Source: Dokdonella sp. (GTDB taxonomy: Bacteria > Pseudomonadota > Gammaproteobacteria > Xanthomonadales > Rhodanobacteraceae). From it: DNA of 64,000 bases. The stretch's first letter is position 1; each line of letters begins with the position of its first letter. Position numbers and translations under genes: made by a program. The notes below the pieces were generated by a model. The model searched no databases. It had not been told where the DNA came from and saw only the letters and a list, made by a program, of their open reading frames with translations. Positions 17,547 to 26,714 of this stretch are shown piece after piece. The stretch spans positions 1 through 64,000 of the forward strand of contig JALOBC010000012.1 of the NCBI GenBank assembly GCA_023228465.1, read 5' to 3'.

Positions 17547-19433
17547 TCAGATCTCGACCTGCGTACCCAGTTCGATCAGCCGGTTGCCGGGAATGCGGAA
17601 GAACGCGGTCGCGGGCACGGCGTTGCGCTGCATGAAGGTGAACAGGCGGTCGCGCCAGAGCGGCATGCCCGGGCGATCGGTCGCGACCACGCTCTCGCGG
17701 CTGAGGAAGAAGGTGGTATCCATCAGGTCGAAGGGCAGGCCGCATTGCTTGACCGCCTGCAGGGCCAGCGGCACGTTGGGGTCCTCGGAAAAGCCGAAGC
17801 GCAGGCTGAGTCGATAGAAGGCATCGCCCAGGCGCTCCACCGACACCCGCTCCGATGCCTCGGCTACCGGGGTTTCCACCGTCTGCACGGTCAGGATGAC
17901 ATTGCGCTCGTGCAACACCTTGTTGTGCTTGAGATTGTGCAACAGGGCGTTGGGCACACTGTCCTCATTGGCAGTCAGGAACACCGCCGTACCCGGCACC
18001 CGCAAGGGCGGGTGCGCGCTGATCGAAGTGATGAAGGGTTCCAGCGCCAGGCCGCTCTGGCGCACCTCGCGGATCACCAGCTCACGCCCGCGCCGCCAGG
18101 TGGTCATCAGCGTGAACACCACCGCGCCCAGCACCAGCGGGAACCAGCCGCCATGTTCGACCTTGTCGGCATTGGCGGTAAGGAAGGCCAGGTCGACGGT
18201 CAGGAACAGCAGGCCCAGCGCCACGACCTTGCTGCGTGCCCAGTGCCACTGGCGACGGAACACGATCATCACGAGCAGTGAATCGATGGTCATGGTGCCG
18301 ACCACGGCGATGCCGTAGGCCGCGGCCAGGTTGCTGGAGGACTGGAAGCCGATGACCACGGCCAGCGTCAGCACCAGCAACATGCGGTTGACCCAGGGCA
18401 GGTAGATTTGCCCGATCATCTCCGGCGAAGTGTGTCGCACGTGCATGCGTGGCAGGAAGCCAAGCTGGATCGCTTCGCGGGCCACCGAAAACGCACCGGA
18501 AATCACCGATTGTGATGCGATGACGGCGGCCAGCGAGGCCAACGCGATCAAAGGGTAGACAAGCAGTTCCGGCGCCAGCAGATAGAAGGGGTTCTGCGCG
18601 GCTGCCGGATCGGCGATCAGCAGCGCACCCTGGCCAAAGTAGTTGAGCACCAGCGCCGGCAGGATGAAATTGAACCAGGCGATGCGGATCGGCTTCTTGC
18701 CGAAGTGCCCCATGTCGGCATACAGCGCTTCGGCACCGGTGATGCACAGCACAACGGCGCCCAGCGCAAGGAACGCGGGCCAACCCGTAACGGCGAAGAA
18801 CTGCACGGCGTAATGCGGCGACAGCGCCCGCAGCACCCATGGGTGCTGTACGACCTGGATCAGCCCAAGCACGGCCAGGGTGACGAACCAGATGCACATC
18901 ACCGGGCCGAAGATTGCACCGACCTTGCCGCTGCCACGCCGCTGGATGGCAAACAGGCCGAGCAGGATGCCGACCGTGATCGGCACCACGAACGGCTCGA
19001 GCCCGGGCGCGGCCACCTCCAGGCCCTCGACCGCGGACAGCACGGTGATGGCCGGCGTGATGACGCCATCCCCGAAGAACAGCGATGCACCGAACAGGCC
19101 CAGCACCGTGATCCCCCAGCGCGCGCGGGTACTCTTGCGCACGCTGCGCTGGGCCAGCGCGGTCAGCGCCATGATGCCGCCTTCGCCCTTGTTGTCGGCG
19201 CGCATGATGAAGCTGGCGTATTTGAGCGACACCACCAGCATCAGTGCCCAGAACACCAGCGACAGCACGCCGAGCACGTTCTCTGGCGTCGGCGGCAGGC
19301 CGTGCTCGCCGAAGGCTTCCTTCATGGTGTAGAGCGGACTGGTGCCAACGTCGCCATAGACGATGCCGATGGCGCCGATGGTCAGGGCGGCCATGCGTGG
19401 TGAGGGCGCCCCTGTCTGCTGCCCCTGGCTCAT
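17547..19433 (-). CDS. kup: KUP-family potassium uptake protein
   Basis: Inner-membrane K+/H+ symporter of 628 residues. About 12 transmembrane segments occupy the first 440 residues, beginning with the family signature IGIVYGDVGTSPLYTMKEAF, followed by ALTALAQRS and FFGDGVITPAITVLSAVEGLE. A cytoplasmic C-terminal domain of about 180 residues ends RLIELGTQVEI. It lies between ruvA (13 bases upstream) and ruvB, interrupting the ruv genes without changing direction. Confidence 0.95.
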   Translation of the reverse strand: MSQGQQTGAPSPRMAALTIGAIGIVYGDVGTSPLYTMKEAFGEHGLPPTPENVLGVLSLVFWALMLVVSLKYASFIMRADNKGEGGIMALTALAQRSVRKSTRARWGITVLGLFGASLFFGDGVITPAITVLSAVEGLEVAAPGLEPFVVPITVGILLGLFAIQRRGSGKVGAIFGPVMCIWFVTLAVLGLIQVVQHPWVLRALSPHYAVQFFAVTGWPAFLALGAVVLCITGAEALYADMGHFGKKPIRIAWFNFILPALVLNYFGQGALLIADPAAAQNPFYLLAPELLVYPLIALASLAAVIASQSVISGAFSVAREAIQLGFLPRMHVRHTSPEMIGQIYLPWVNRMLLVLTLAVVIGFQSSSNLAAAYGIAVVGTMTIDSLLVMIVFRRQWHWARSKVVALGLLFLTVDLAFLTANADKVEHGGWFPLVLGAVVFTLMTTWRRGRELVIREVRQSGLALEPFITSISAHPPLRVPGTAVFLTANEDSVPNALLHNLKHNKVLHERNVILTVQTVETPVAEASERVSVERLGDAFYRLSLRFGFSEDPNVPLALQAVKQCGLPFDLMDTTFFLSRESVVATDRPGMPLWRDRLFTFMQRNAVPATAFFRIPGNRLIELGTQVEI

Positions 19434-19446
19434 GCGCGATCCCCGT

Positions 19447-20040
19447 TCAGCGCAGCGCCGCCTTCAGCGCCTTGCGGATGATATCTTCAGCCGACGTTTC
19501 GGGCGTGGCCGCTTCGCGCACCAGGCGCGTGACTTCGGCCGGCTTGTAACCCAACGATTGCAACGCGATGGCCGCCTCGCTCGCCGGATCGGCCGGCACG
19601 CCCTCCGCGCCGGCCGCAGCGGGCAGGCCATCGACCAGGGCGCCGACGCGGTCACGCAGTTCCACCACCATGCGCTCGGCGGTCTTCTTGCCGATGCCGG
19701 GGATGCGCGTCAACGCGGCGAGGTCGCCGGTCTGCACCAGGCGCCCGAACTCTTCCACGCTGGCGCCGGAGAGCACCGCCAGCGAGGTCTTGGCGCCCAC
19801 GCCCGACACCTTCTGCAAGGCGCGGAACAGCGCGCGTTCGGCTTCGCGCAGGAACCCGTACAGCACCACGGTGTCGTCCTTGGCCGCATAGTGCGTGCAC
19901 AGCTGCACCTCGGTACCGAGCGCCGGCAAGTCGAAAATGGTGGACATCGGCGCTTCGAGCTCGTAGCCCACGCCGCCGACCTCGATCATGATCCACGGCG
20001 GATGCTTGCCGACCAGGGTGCCGCGCAGGCGGCCGATCAC
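19447..20040 (-). CDS. ruvA: Holliday junction DNA helicase subunit RuvA
   Basis: Junction-binding protein of 197 residues. An N-terminal OB fold ([13 protein letters not shown]) is followed by two helix-hairpin-helix motifs ([15 protein letters not shown] and [18 protein letters not shown]) and a C-terminal domain that contacts RuvB ([19 protein letters not shown]). The GTG at 20040 gives the canonical start and overlaps the ruvC stop as GTGA; a further GTG at 20055 would add five residues and is less likely. Confidence 0.95.
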   Translation of the reverse strand: MIGRLRGTLVGKHPPWIMIEVGGVGYELEAPMSTIFDLPALGTEVQLCTHYAAKDDTVVLYGFLREAERALFRALQKVSGVGAKTSLAVLSGASVEEFGRLVQTGDLAALTRIPGIGKKTAERMVVELRDRVGALVDGLPAAAGAEGVPADPASEAAIALQSLGYKPAEVTRLVREAATPETSAEDIIRKALKAALR

Positions 20041-20573
20041 CGCCGGCGCCTCCACGCGGCGCGCGGAATGCCGGCCCGCGCGAGGCTGGCGCGCGTGTGG
20101 GCGTGCGCCAGCGCGACCGCCAGCGCATCGGCCGCGTCCGCCTGCAGGCGACCGGATATCCCGAGCAAGACCCCCACCATGTGCTGCACCTGTGCCTTGT
20201 CCCCGCCGCCGGTGCCGACCACCGCCTGCTTCACTTCGCGCGCAGCATACTCGCTCACGCCCAGGCCGTGGTGGACGATGGCGCAGATGGCCGCGCCGCG
20301 CGCCTGGCCGAGCTTCAGCGCGGAATCGGGGTTGCGGGCCATGAACACGCGCTCGATCGCCGCTTCCTGCGGCGCGTATTCGCCGATGATCGCACCCAGA
20401 TCATCGAAGATCTGCTTGAGGCGCGCGGCGAAATCCTCGTTCGCGACCAGGTTCAGCACGCCATGGCAGACATGCCGCGACCTGCCCGCGGCATCGACAT
20501 CGATGATGCCGAAGCCGGTCAGGCGACTACCAGGGTCGATGCCGAGGATGCGGATGGATGCGGAATGAAACAA
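20037..20573 (-). CDS. ruvC: Holliday junction resolvase RuvC
   Basis: RNase H-fold endonuclease of 178 residues that cleaves Holliday junctions. The catalytic acidic residues are visible in [14 protein letters not shown] (Asp13), [13 protein letters not shown], and the C-terminal [14 protein letters not shown]. It is the first gene of the ruv-tol-que run; the AT-rich stretch before it should contain its promoter. Confidence 0.95.
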   Translation of the reverse strand: MFHSASIRILGIDPGSRLTGFGIIDVDAAGRSRHVCHGVLNLVANEDFAARLKQIFDDLGAIIGEYAPQEAAIERVFMARNPDSALKLGQARGAAICAIVHHGLGVSEYAAREVKQAVVGTGGGDKAQVQHMVGVLLGISGRLQADAADALAVALAHAHTRASLARAGIPRAAWRRRR

Positions 20574-20741
20574 TGCTATTTTTCTTGTAACCGCTATCTT
20601 TTCACATGAAAGTATGGCTAAACGAGAACTAATATTTCAACAAATACTCCGAAACGCAATCATGAACAGACTACGCTTCGGAATATGGTATTTTACAGCT
20701 TTCATCAAAACCGATTATCGTTATTTTTGAAGAATCACAAC
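20574..20741. other. AT-rich intergenic stretch upstream of ruvC
   Basis: Base composition changes sharply here to AT-rich, and this continues through the small gene to about 21170. Upstream of ruvC it may contain promoter elements, but none stands out against the AT-rich background. Confidence 0.5.
20614..20730 (+). CDS. Possible 38-residue peptide in the AT-rich island
   Basis: An ATG at 20614 opens a 38-codon frame ending TGA at 20730. It is basic and aromatic-rich, with a hydrophobic middle around [11 protein letters not shown]. There is no clear ribosome-binding site and AT-rich DNA contains chance frames, so this is speculative. Confidence 0.15.
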   Translation: MAKRELIFQQILRNAIMNRLRFGIWYFTAFIKTDYRYF

Positions 20742-21083
20742 TCACCATAAAACAGCAGCACAACTGGTTATCGTCGATGCGCTACCCAAAACACCTCCAT
20801 TCGCATCCCGTACAGTTACGTCAACACTTGCAGGAAAGGCAACAGGATAAATTGGATCATCGGCTTCAGGACATATGAACATGCATGTTTTGCGCCCCTC
20901 ACACGGATGAGGAAATAGAACATTATGTGTTCCGACGTCAATATTCCATGCATAATCAATTGGCAAGTCTACATTGGTCGTATCAACACCAACGATACAA
21001 AGCCCTGGCGTACAATTAAGGGAAATGGACCCAGCAACTGCTTGAGAAGAAAACAACCCCAAAGCAATACCAATCATTAACAT
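20742..21083 (-). CDS. Small cysteine-rich secreted protein, unknown function
   Basis: Protein of 113 residues. The N-terminus MLMIGIALGLFSSQAVAG is a signal-peptide core, and the mature part has six cysteines (LNC, LCI, HPCEG, TCMFIC, TSC), suggesting disulfides in the periplasm or outside. No family was recognised. With the ATG at 21083 the signal peptide lacks the usual positive charge; the frame runs further up and contains an ATT that would add a Lys-containing n-region. Codon use is AT-rich, unlike both neighbours, which suggests transfer. Confidence 0.55.
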   Translation of the reverse strand: MLMIGIALGLFSSQAVAGSISLNCTPGLCIVGVDTTNVDLPIDYAWNIDVGTHNVLFPHPCEGRKTCMFICPEADDPIYPVAFPASVDVTVRDANGGVLGSASTITSCAAVLW

Positions 21084-21107
21084 TCCAGTAAACGTTAATT
21101 TATCAAT

Positions 21108-21121
21108 TATGAGATCTCATA
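21108..21121. promoter_or_regulatory. 14-bp perfect palindrome upstream of the secreted-protein gene
   Basis: TATGAGATCTCATA is its own reverse complement and lies 25 bases upstream of the small gene's ATG, where an operator or promoter-overlapping site would be. No regulator is identified. Confidence 0.35.
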
Positions 21122-21170
21122 CTCCCATCAGAAGTAATTCCAAAAAATGATGCGCTGAAATAGCGCTTAC

Positions 21171-21656
21171 CTATTTGACACCACCCGCAGGCAGTCCATG
21201 TAGCGAATACATTTTCACCAAAGCATCGTGCTCCTCGCGGCGCAGATCTTCCTTCTGCTGCGCGCTCACGCATTTCTTCGACTTGAAATGCGTCCCGGTC
21301 ACGCCATCGACGCTGCAGACGCGGTAATCGGCACCGCCGGCGAGAATGCCGTTGATGCGTTCCTGCATGTTGAACACGTCCATCTTTTCCTGCCCGGTCA
21401 TAGCCAGGGATGAACCGCGCTTGGTTAGGATGCGCGAGATGATGGCGAGGTAATCCTCCACCACGCGCCGATCCGACGCGCTCACGTCGGCGTAACCGCC
21501 CTCTTCGAACGTCTGGCGCACCCTGTCGGCCTGCGCGTCGAACTCGACCGGGGTCACATCCACGCTGCCCGGCGGCGGCGCCTTGGCCGCCCAGGCCGGT
21601 GCGGCGAACGCGAACGAAATCATCGCACAGGCGATGGCGATCAGCATGGTTCTCAT
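21171..21656 (-). CDS. Exported protein of unknown function
   Basis: Protein of 161 residues with a clear signal peptide (MRTMLIAIACAMISFAFAAPAWAAK, cleavage near Ala-Trp-Ala-Ala). The mature region is helical and charged with two cysteines (YRVCSVDG and KKCVSAQQ), which could form a disulfide. No domain was recognised. It is a single gene with normal high GC, unlike the AT-rich gene next to it. Confidence 0.75.
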   Translation of the reverse strand: MRTMLIAIACAMISFAFAAPAWAAKAPPPGSVDVTPVEFDAQADRVRQTFEEGGYADVSASDRRVVEDYLAIISRILTKRGSSLAMTGQEKMDVFNMQERINGILAGGADYRVCSVDGVTGTHFKSKKCVSAQQKEDLRREEHDALVKMYSLHGLPAGGVK

Positions 21657-21765
21657 GCTGTTCTCCCGTCTGGCGCAGCGCTTGCTGCGAAATCCCTCGT
21701 AGGGCCTATGAACCTAGCACAAGGCCATTCACAAGGCGAATCGCGCACGCCGGCGCCGACACCGT

Positions 21766-21796
21766 AGCCCGGATGCAGCGCAGCGGAATCCGGGGT
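21766..21796. repeat. Dispersed imperfect palindrome (REP-like)
   Basis: The sequence TAGCCCGGATGCAGCGCAGC followed by GGAATCCGGGG contains CCGGAT...ATCCGG arms around GCAGCGCAGC. Repeats of this type are scattered between genes in many gammaproteobacteria. It lies in the 190 bases between yebC and the exported protein. Confidence 0.5.
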
Positions 21797-21846
21797 CGGG
21801 TTCGCGAGCCGAGACCAACCCCCGGGGGGTCAGTTGGCGATTGCCG

Positions 21847-22584
21847 CTACACCCACGCATCGGCCGGCAGGTCGGCATTGGAAAACACCGCCTGCACGTC
21901 GTCCAGATCGTCCAGCCATTCGAGGAACTTGGCCACCGTCTGCGCCGCCTCGCCTTCCAGCGCAACCTCGATATCCGCGCGCATCGTCACCTCGGCGTCC
22001 GCCGGGGCGAGCCCGGCATCGACCAGCGCCGCGCGCACGGCTTCGAAGGCTTCGGGCGGCGTGATGACCTCGATCGCATCATCGTCGAAGCTGCGGATAT
22101 CCTCGGCGCCGGCTTCGAGCGCAATTTCCAGGATTTGTTCCTCATCCGCGCCGGGCGCGAAGGTGAGCACGCCCAGGCGCCGGAACTGGTAGGCCACCGA
22201 GCCATCGGTGCCGAGCGAACCACCGAACTTGGTGAACGCATGGCGCACCTCGGAAACCGTGCGCTGGCGGTTGTCGGTGCTGCAATCGACGATCACCGCC
22301 ACGCCACCCGGCGCATAGCCTTCGTAACGCACGTCCTCGTAGACAACGCCCTCCAGCTCGCCGGTGGCCTTCTTGGTCGCACGCTCGATGACGTCCTTGG
22401 TCATGTTCGCGGAGAGCGCCTTGTCCATGGCCAGGCGCAGGCGCGGATTGGTGAGCGGATCGCCGCCGCCATCGCGCGCGGCGATGGTGATTTCGCGGAT
22501 CAGCTTGGTGAAGATCTTGCCGCGCTTGGCGTCCTGCGCGTTCTTGCGATGCTGGATGTTCGCCCACTTGGAATGACCGGCCAT
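21847..22584 (-). CDS. yebC: YebC/PmpR-family protein
   Basis: Protein of 245 residues beginning [22 protein letters not shown], the signature of the YebC/TACO1 family. Members have been described as DNA-binding transcription regulators and, more recently, as factors that relieve ribosome stalling on proline stretches. Size and start are as expected. In many genomes it precedes ruvC; here the AT-rich island and two small genes lie between. Confidence 0.94.
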   Translation of the reverse strand: MAGHSKWANIQHRKNAQDAKRGKIFTKLIREITIAARDGGGDPLTNPRLRLAMDKALSANMTKDVIERATKKATGELEGVVYEDVRYEGYAPGGVAVIVDCSTDNRQRTVSEVRHAFTKFGGSLGTDGSVAYQFRRLGVLTFAPGADEEQILEIALEAGAEDIRSFDDDAIEVITPPEAFEAVRAALVDAGLAPADAEVTMRADIEVALEGEAAQTVAKFLEWLDDLDDVQAVFSNADLPADAWV

Positions 22585-22690
22585 GGGTAGGGTGCAAGCT
22601 CCTGATCGAAAAGCCCAAGTATAACGGCGACGGGTGGCTGCACCGGCCGCATGACATGTGTCCGCAGCGGCGCGCCGAGCGTGGCGCCGT

Positions 22691-22743
22691 GCGACATTCA
22701 CGCGATGCGGCGAGGTTGGCGCTGCCAACCGGGTGAATGTCGC
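22691..22743. repeat. Nested inverted repeat (two-stem structure)
   Basis: An outer 11-bp stem (22691-22701 with 22733-22743) encloses a second perfect 7-bp stem GGTTGGC-GCT-GCCAACC (22714-22730). It lies downstream of the hydrolase gene and upstream of yebC. No T-run follows, so its role is unclear. Confidence 0.55.
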
Positions 22744-22770
22744 GACGTCCATCGGCCGCATGGCGCCGAC

Positions 22771-23403
22771 CTACGGGTCGGCGGGTGGATCGAAATGGCC
22801 GCGACGGAGAAATTCCACCGCGTGCGTTGCCGCCGCGGCCGACAGCAGCAACCCCGTGTGCGAGGCATGCACGATGGCGTGATCGGTGATCCCCGCAAGC
22901 CGCGTTTCGCCGACGGCGACCGTGCCGTCGTGGGGCGCAGCCAGGTGCGCCAGCGGCGAACCGAATCCGAGCGGGAGGTTTCCGGCAATCACGCCGATCT
23001 CGCGGTCGTCGTCCCAGGCGGCAACGCCGTCGGCCAGCAGCGGCGTACTCGCGCCAAGCAGCCAGCGCGTTCCTGGCCATTGTGCCAAGGCACGCGAAGC
23101 CGCGCTGCCGCGCAGCGGCGAGCCAAGGCACACGATGCGGCCCGGCGGCAGGTCGTTGCGACCGCGCACGGCTTCCAGGGCGACCAGGCCGCCCAGACTA
23201 TGCCCGAGCAGGTGCACGGCATCCGCGCGTGCCTTGCCCAGCCGTTCGCGCAGGCGTGCCGCCGCGCGCTGCGGGCTGGCCGCCACGCTGGCGTAATCGA
23301 AGGTGGCCACTTCGTACCCGGCCGCGCGCAGGCGCTGCGCCAATGGCCACAGCGTAACGCCGCGCATCCACAAGCCATGCAGGAGAATGACGTGCTCGGT
23401 CAT
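22771..23403 (-). CDS. Alpha/beta-hydrolase (lipase-like)
   Basis: Protein of 210 residues with an alpha/beta-hydrolase fold. An oxyanion-hole HGLWMRG lies near the start, the nucleophile elbow GHSLGG has Ser69, and a late HASHTG could supply the catalytic His. Size and motifs resemble small PGAP1/lipase-like hydrolases; the substrate is unknown. The ATG at 23403 gives MTEHVILLHG. The last residues run into a GCCGACC/GGTCGGC hairpin. Confidence 0.82.
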   Translation of the reverse strand: MTEHVILLHGLWMRGVTLWPLAQRLRAAGYEVATFDYASVAASPQRAAARLRERLGKARADAVHLLGHSLGGLVALEAVRGRNDLPPGRIVCLGSPLRGSAASRALAQWPGTRWLLGASTPLLADGVAAWDDDREIGVIAGNLPLGFGSPLAHLAAPHDGTVAVGETRLAGITDHAIVHASHTGLLLSAAAATHAVEFLRRGHFDPPADP

Positions 23404-23440
23404 GGCGGTTGAACTCCGGCTGATGACAAGACGCAAGAGC

Positions 23441-23658
23441 ATCGCGGCTGAAGCCGCTCCCACGAGAATGCAAGGCGCAGCGCGTCAGGGACTGCTCCCA
23501 CACGAAACTCTGCGCAGGCGCCACTGGATCGCGGGAGGGACTTCAGTCCCGATGCCGGGCTGCCGAAAGTCGGGAATGGCATCGCGGCTGAAGCCGCTTC
23601 CACATGACATTCTGGCAAGGAGACACCGGATCGTGGGAGGGCCTTCAGTCCCGATGCT
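23441..23658. repeat. Cluster of REP-type palindromes between aspS and the hydrolase gene
   Basis: Four palindromic units of two types lie here. Type A, ATCGCGGCTGAAGCCGCT(C/T)C then CAC, occurs at about 23441-23463 and 23581-23603. Type B, G(T/C)GGGAGGG(A/C)CTTCAGTCCC then GATGC, occurs at about 23530-23555 and 23634-23658. The same two types, alternating, build the tandem array inside the gene at 34921-38973. The last unit overlaps the aspS stop codon. Confidence 0.85.
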
Positions 23659-25417
23659 TTTCCTGCTCCACCACCCGGATATGCAGCTCGGCAAGCTGCG
23701 CGGTCGCGATGGGCGAAGGGGCAGCGGTCATCAGGTCCTGTGCGCTGGTCGTCTTGGGGAAGGCAATGACGTCGCGGATCGACTCGGTGCCAGCCATCAG
23801 CGCGGCGATGCGGTCGATGCCAAAGGCGATGCCGCCATGCGGCGGCGCGCCGAACTTGAGCGCTTCGAGCAGGAAGCCGAACTTGGCCTGGGCCTCCTCG
23901 GCACCGATGCCGAGCAGTTCGAACACCGCCGCCTGCATCTCGGGGCGATGGATGCGGATCGAGCCGCCACCGATCTCGTTGCCGTTCAGCACCATGTCGT
24001 AGCCTCGCGACACCGCGGTCCTCGCATTGGCCTTGAGCTCGGCCACATCGTCCACGGCGGGCGCGGTGAAGGGGTGATGCAGGGCGACGAAACGCTGGGC
24101 TTCCCCGTCGTATTCGAACATCGGGAAATCCGTGACCCACAGCGGCTTCCAGGCGTCCTCGACCAGCCCGCGGTCGCGGCCAAGCCTGAGGCGCAAAGCA
24201 CCCATGAAGTCGCATACGGTCTTCCAGCGGCCGGCACCGAAAAACAGCATGTCGCCGGACTGTGCGCCGGCCCTGTCCAGCAGCGCCCCGATCACGGCGT
24301 CGTCGAGGAACTTGGCGATCGGTGAGGTCAGGCCTTCGCGGCCCTTCGCGCGATCATCCACGCGCATCCAGGCCAGGCCCTTCGCGCCGTATTTCGCCAC
24401 GTGCACGCCCAGATCGTCGATCTGCTTGCGGGTGAGGCTGGCCCCGCCCGGCAGGCGCAAGGCGGCCACACGGCCATCCGCATCGGCGGCGGCGTCGGCA
24501 AACACCTTGAAGCCGCCCTCCTTGACGAGATCGGCAACATCGACCAGCTCCAGCGCAATGCGCAGGTCCGGCTTGTCCGATCCGTAGCGCCGCATCGCCT
24601 CGGCGTAGGTGAGACGCGGGAACGGCGCGGGCAACCGGACTCCGGCGACTTCGTGGAACACGCTGCAGATCAGGGCCTCGACGCTGTCCTGGATGTCACG
24701 TTCCTCGACAAACGCATACTCCATGTCGAGCTGGGTGAACTCGGGCTGGCGGTCGGCACGCAGGTCCTCGTCACGGAAGCAGCGCGCGATCTGGTAGTAG
24801 CGGTCGAAGCCCGCCACCATCAGGAGCTGCTTGAAGAGCTGCGGCGATTGCGGCAGCGCGTAGAACTCGCCCGGGTGCACGCGACTGGGCACCAGGTAGT
24901 CGCGCGCGCCTTCGGGCGTGGCGCGGGTCAGGATCGGAGTTTCGATGTCCTGGAAACCCTGGGCATCGAGGTTGCGGCGCAGCGCCGCGACCAGCCGCGT
25001 GCGCAGGCGCATCGCGCGTTGCATGTCCGCACGACGCAGGTCCAGGTAGCGATACTTGAGCTTGAGATCCTCGTTGGTGGTCTCGTGCAGCACGAAGGGC
25101 AGGTCGCGTGCCGGGTTCAGCACCTCGATGCGCTCGGCCAGCACCTCGACGTGCCCGGTCCTGACGCGCTCGTTCACGCTGACCCGCCGGCGCACGCGCC
25201 CGGCAACGCGCAGGCACCACTCGTAGCCTGCTTCGCTGGCCGTGCGGAAGGCCTCGGCATTGTCCGGATCGACCACGATCTGTACCAGGCCTTCATGGTC
25301 GCGCAGGTCGATGAAGATCACGCCGCCATGGTCGCGGCGGGTATCGACCCAGCCACACAGGGTCACGGAATGGTCGATCAGGGCCTGGTCGATCAGGCCG
25401 CAATGATGAGTGCGCAT
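23645..25417 (-). CDS. aspS: Aspartyl-tRNA synthetase
   Basis: Class II synthetase of 590 residues. An N-terminal OB anticodon-binding domain ([22 protein letters not shown]) is followed by the catalytic core with motif 2 [20 protein letters not shown] and motif 3 [12 protein letters not shown], with the bacterial GAD insertion between. The ATG at 25417 fits the family. The final codons and TGA come from a REP palindrome, so the last few residues may not be ancestral. Confidence 0.95.
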   Translation of the reverse strand: MRTHHCGLIDQALIDHSVTLCGWVDTRRDHGGVIFIDLRDHEGLVQIVVDPDNAEAFRTASEAGYEWCLRVAGRVRRRVSVNERVRTGHVEVLAERIEVLNPARDLPFVLHETTNEDLKLKYRYLDLRRADMQRAMRLRTRLVAALRRNLDAQGFQDIETPILTRATPEGARDYLVPSRVHPGEFYALPQSPQLFKQLLMVAGFDRYYQIARCFRDEDLRADRQPEFTQLDMEYAFVEERDIQDSVEALICSVFHEVAGVRLPAPFPRLTYAEAMRRYGSDKPDLRIALELVDVADLVKEGGFKVFADAAADADGRVAALRLPGGASLTRKQIDDLGVHVAKYGAKGLAWMRVDDRAKGREGLTSPIAKFLDDAVIGALLDRAGAQSGDMLFFGAGRWKTVCDFMGALRLRLGRDRGLVEDAWKPLWVTDFPMFEYDGEAQRFVALHHPFTAPAVDDVAELKANARTAVSRGYDMVLNGNEIGGGSIRIHRPEMQAAVFELLGIGAEEAQAKFGFLLEALKFGAPPHGGIAFGIDRIAALMAGTESIRDVIAFPKTTSAQDLMTAAPSPIATAQLAELHIRVVEQEKHRD

Positions 25418-25563
25418 GGGATGGTTTCGTCGTGCGCCGGGGGGCGCAACAAGACCGGAAATGCTAGGGAGTATCGTGTTGCGCTGCAACGGCAGGCCCC
25501 ACGTCGGCGACGTGATGGCGAGCTGCGAACCGCCCCGCCATCGGCGACGAGGCGGCTTCGCAG

Positions 25564-25583
25564 GTCGCGGCTACGGCCGCGAC
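25564..25583. terminator. 7-bp GC hairpin downstream of the DUF3011 gene
   Basis: GTCGCGG pairs with CCGCGAC across CTACGG. It lies 20 bases past the DUF3011 stop on the minus strand, in the gap before aspS. No T-run is present. Confidence 0.35.
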
Positions 25584-25602
25584 GAAGGCGCGCGGATCGA
25601 CG

Positions 25603-26178
25603 TCAGCGCCAGCGACGCTCCACCACGAACTCGCCCGAGCAACCCTGGTCGACCCAGATGCCGCCGCGATTCCAGCCCCAGTTGCGGCCTTCCACGCAGC
25701 GTGTGTCGGAAAGCTGGCGACGGATATGGACGCGACTGCCACGACCGGTATCCACCTGGCAGAAATTGTAGCGGTATTGCGGACTGCCGCAGCGCAGGGT
25801 GATGCTGCGATCCCAGCCAGGCCCTGGCTGCCAGCCACCATTTCCCGGCGGATACGGCTGTGCGCCCGGATGGTTGGCATCGGCGAAGACACCCGCGCAA
25901 CCGCGATCCACCCACACGGCGCCGCGACTGTAACCCCAGCTGCTGCCGCGCACGCACGCGGATTTGGAGGTCTGGCGCACCAGCACCGCATCGCGCCAGG
26001 GCACCCGGCAGGAGGCCGGCTGCATGCCGACGCTCTTGCACTCGATGGTGCCGGTGCCGGACTGCGCTAGCAAAACCGGCGCCACACCGGCGGCCATCGT
26101 GCCCACCGACTGTGCATGTGCCAGCGACGCCGCGCCCAACGACATGGCAAGAATGGCCACTACGCCTGCAAGCTTCAT
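25603..26178 (-). CDS. Exported DUF3011-type protein
   Basis: Protein of 191 residues. A signal peptide ends near AHAQ. The mature protein has two tandem copies of a cysteine-containing module: C-RVPWRDAVLVRQTSKSACVRGSSWGYSRGAVWVDRGCAGVF and C-QVDTGRGSRVHIRRQLSDTRCVEGRNWGWNRGGIWVDQGCSGEF. The W-G-x-x-R-G-x-I/V-W-V-D-x-G-C core matches what is known as DUF3011 in Xanthomonadales. Function is unknown; the cysteines imply disulfides outside the cytoplasm. Confidence 0.82.
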   Translation of the reverse strand: MKLAGVVAILAMSLGAASLAHAQSVGTMAAGVAPVLLAQSGTGTIECKSVGMQPASCRVPWRDAVLVRQTSKSACVRGSSWGYSRGAVWVDRGCAGVFADANHPGAQPYPPGNGGWQPGPGWDRSITLRCGSPQYRYNFCQVDTGRGSRVHIRRQLSDTRCVEGRNWGWNRGGIWVDQGCSGEFVVERRWR

Positions 26179-26311
26179 GGATCGATCCCCATCGACGGAA
26201 GTGCAGCCGAGTCTAGATTATCCGCATGAACGAAAGCGATGCCTTCCATCGGCGCACGGGTCATGCCACGCAGCAGCATCCGCTGCGCCGTTCCGCCCGG
26301 ACGCCCGCTTC

Positions 26312-26659
26312 TCACTCGACCGATGGCGTCGCTGCCGAGGCTGGCGCCTTCGATCCAGGCTCCCCGGCCGCCGCCGGCCTGGCATCGCCGGTCTTCGCCG
26401 CGGCGTCGCCGGCTGCCTTGCCGTCGGCTGCGGCCGCCGGTCCATCGCCGGTCGCGAGATTGTGCTTCTTCTCGCCCTTGCCCTTGAAGTCGGTCTCGTA
26501 CCAGCCGCTGCCGGCAAGGCGAAATGCCGGGGCGCTGACGCGGCGGCGTACTTGGGGCTTGCCGCAGGCGGGACAGGTCGCCGGATCGGGATCGGACAGC
26601 TTCTGCAGGCGCTCGAAGGCATTGCCGCAGGCGGAACATTCGAATTCGTAGATGGGCAT
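26312..26659 (-). CDS. FmdB-family zinc-ribbon protein
   Basis: Protein of 115 residues. The first 40 residues are a zinc ribbon with two CxxC knuckles (MPIYEFECSACGNAFE and PATCPACGK), the FmdB regulatory-protein signature. The rest is an Ala/Gly/Lys-rich tail of low complexity. The role is not established for the family. It lies 55 bases after clpB on the same strand. Confidence 0.85.
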   Translation of the reverse strand: MPIYEFECSACGNAFERLQKLSDPDPATCPACGKPQVRRRVSAPAFRLAGSGWYETDFKGKGEKKHNLATGDGPAAAADGKAAGDAAAKTGDARPAAAGEPGSKAPASAATPSVE

Positions 26660-26714
26660 GGTGGAGAGCCGGAAGTCGGAAGTGGGGAATGGGGAATCGC
26701 AAAAGGCGGGCAGA

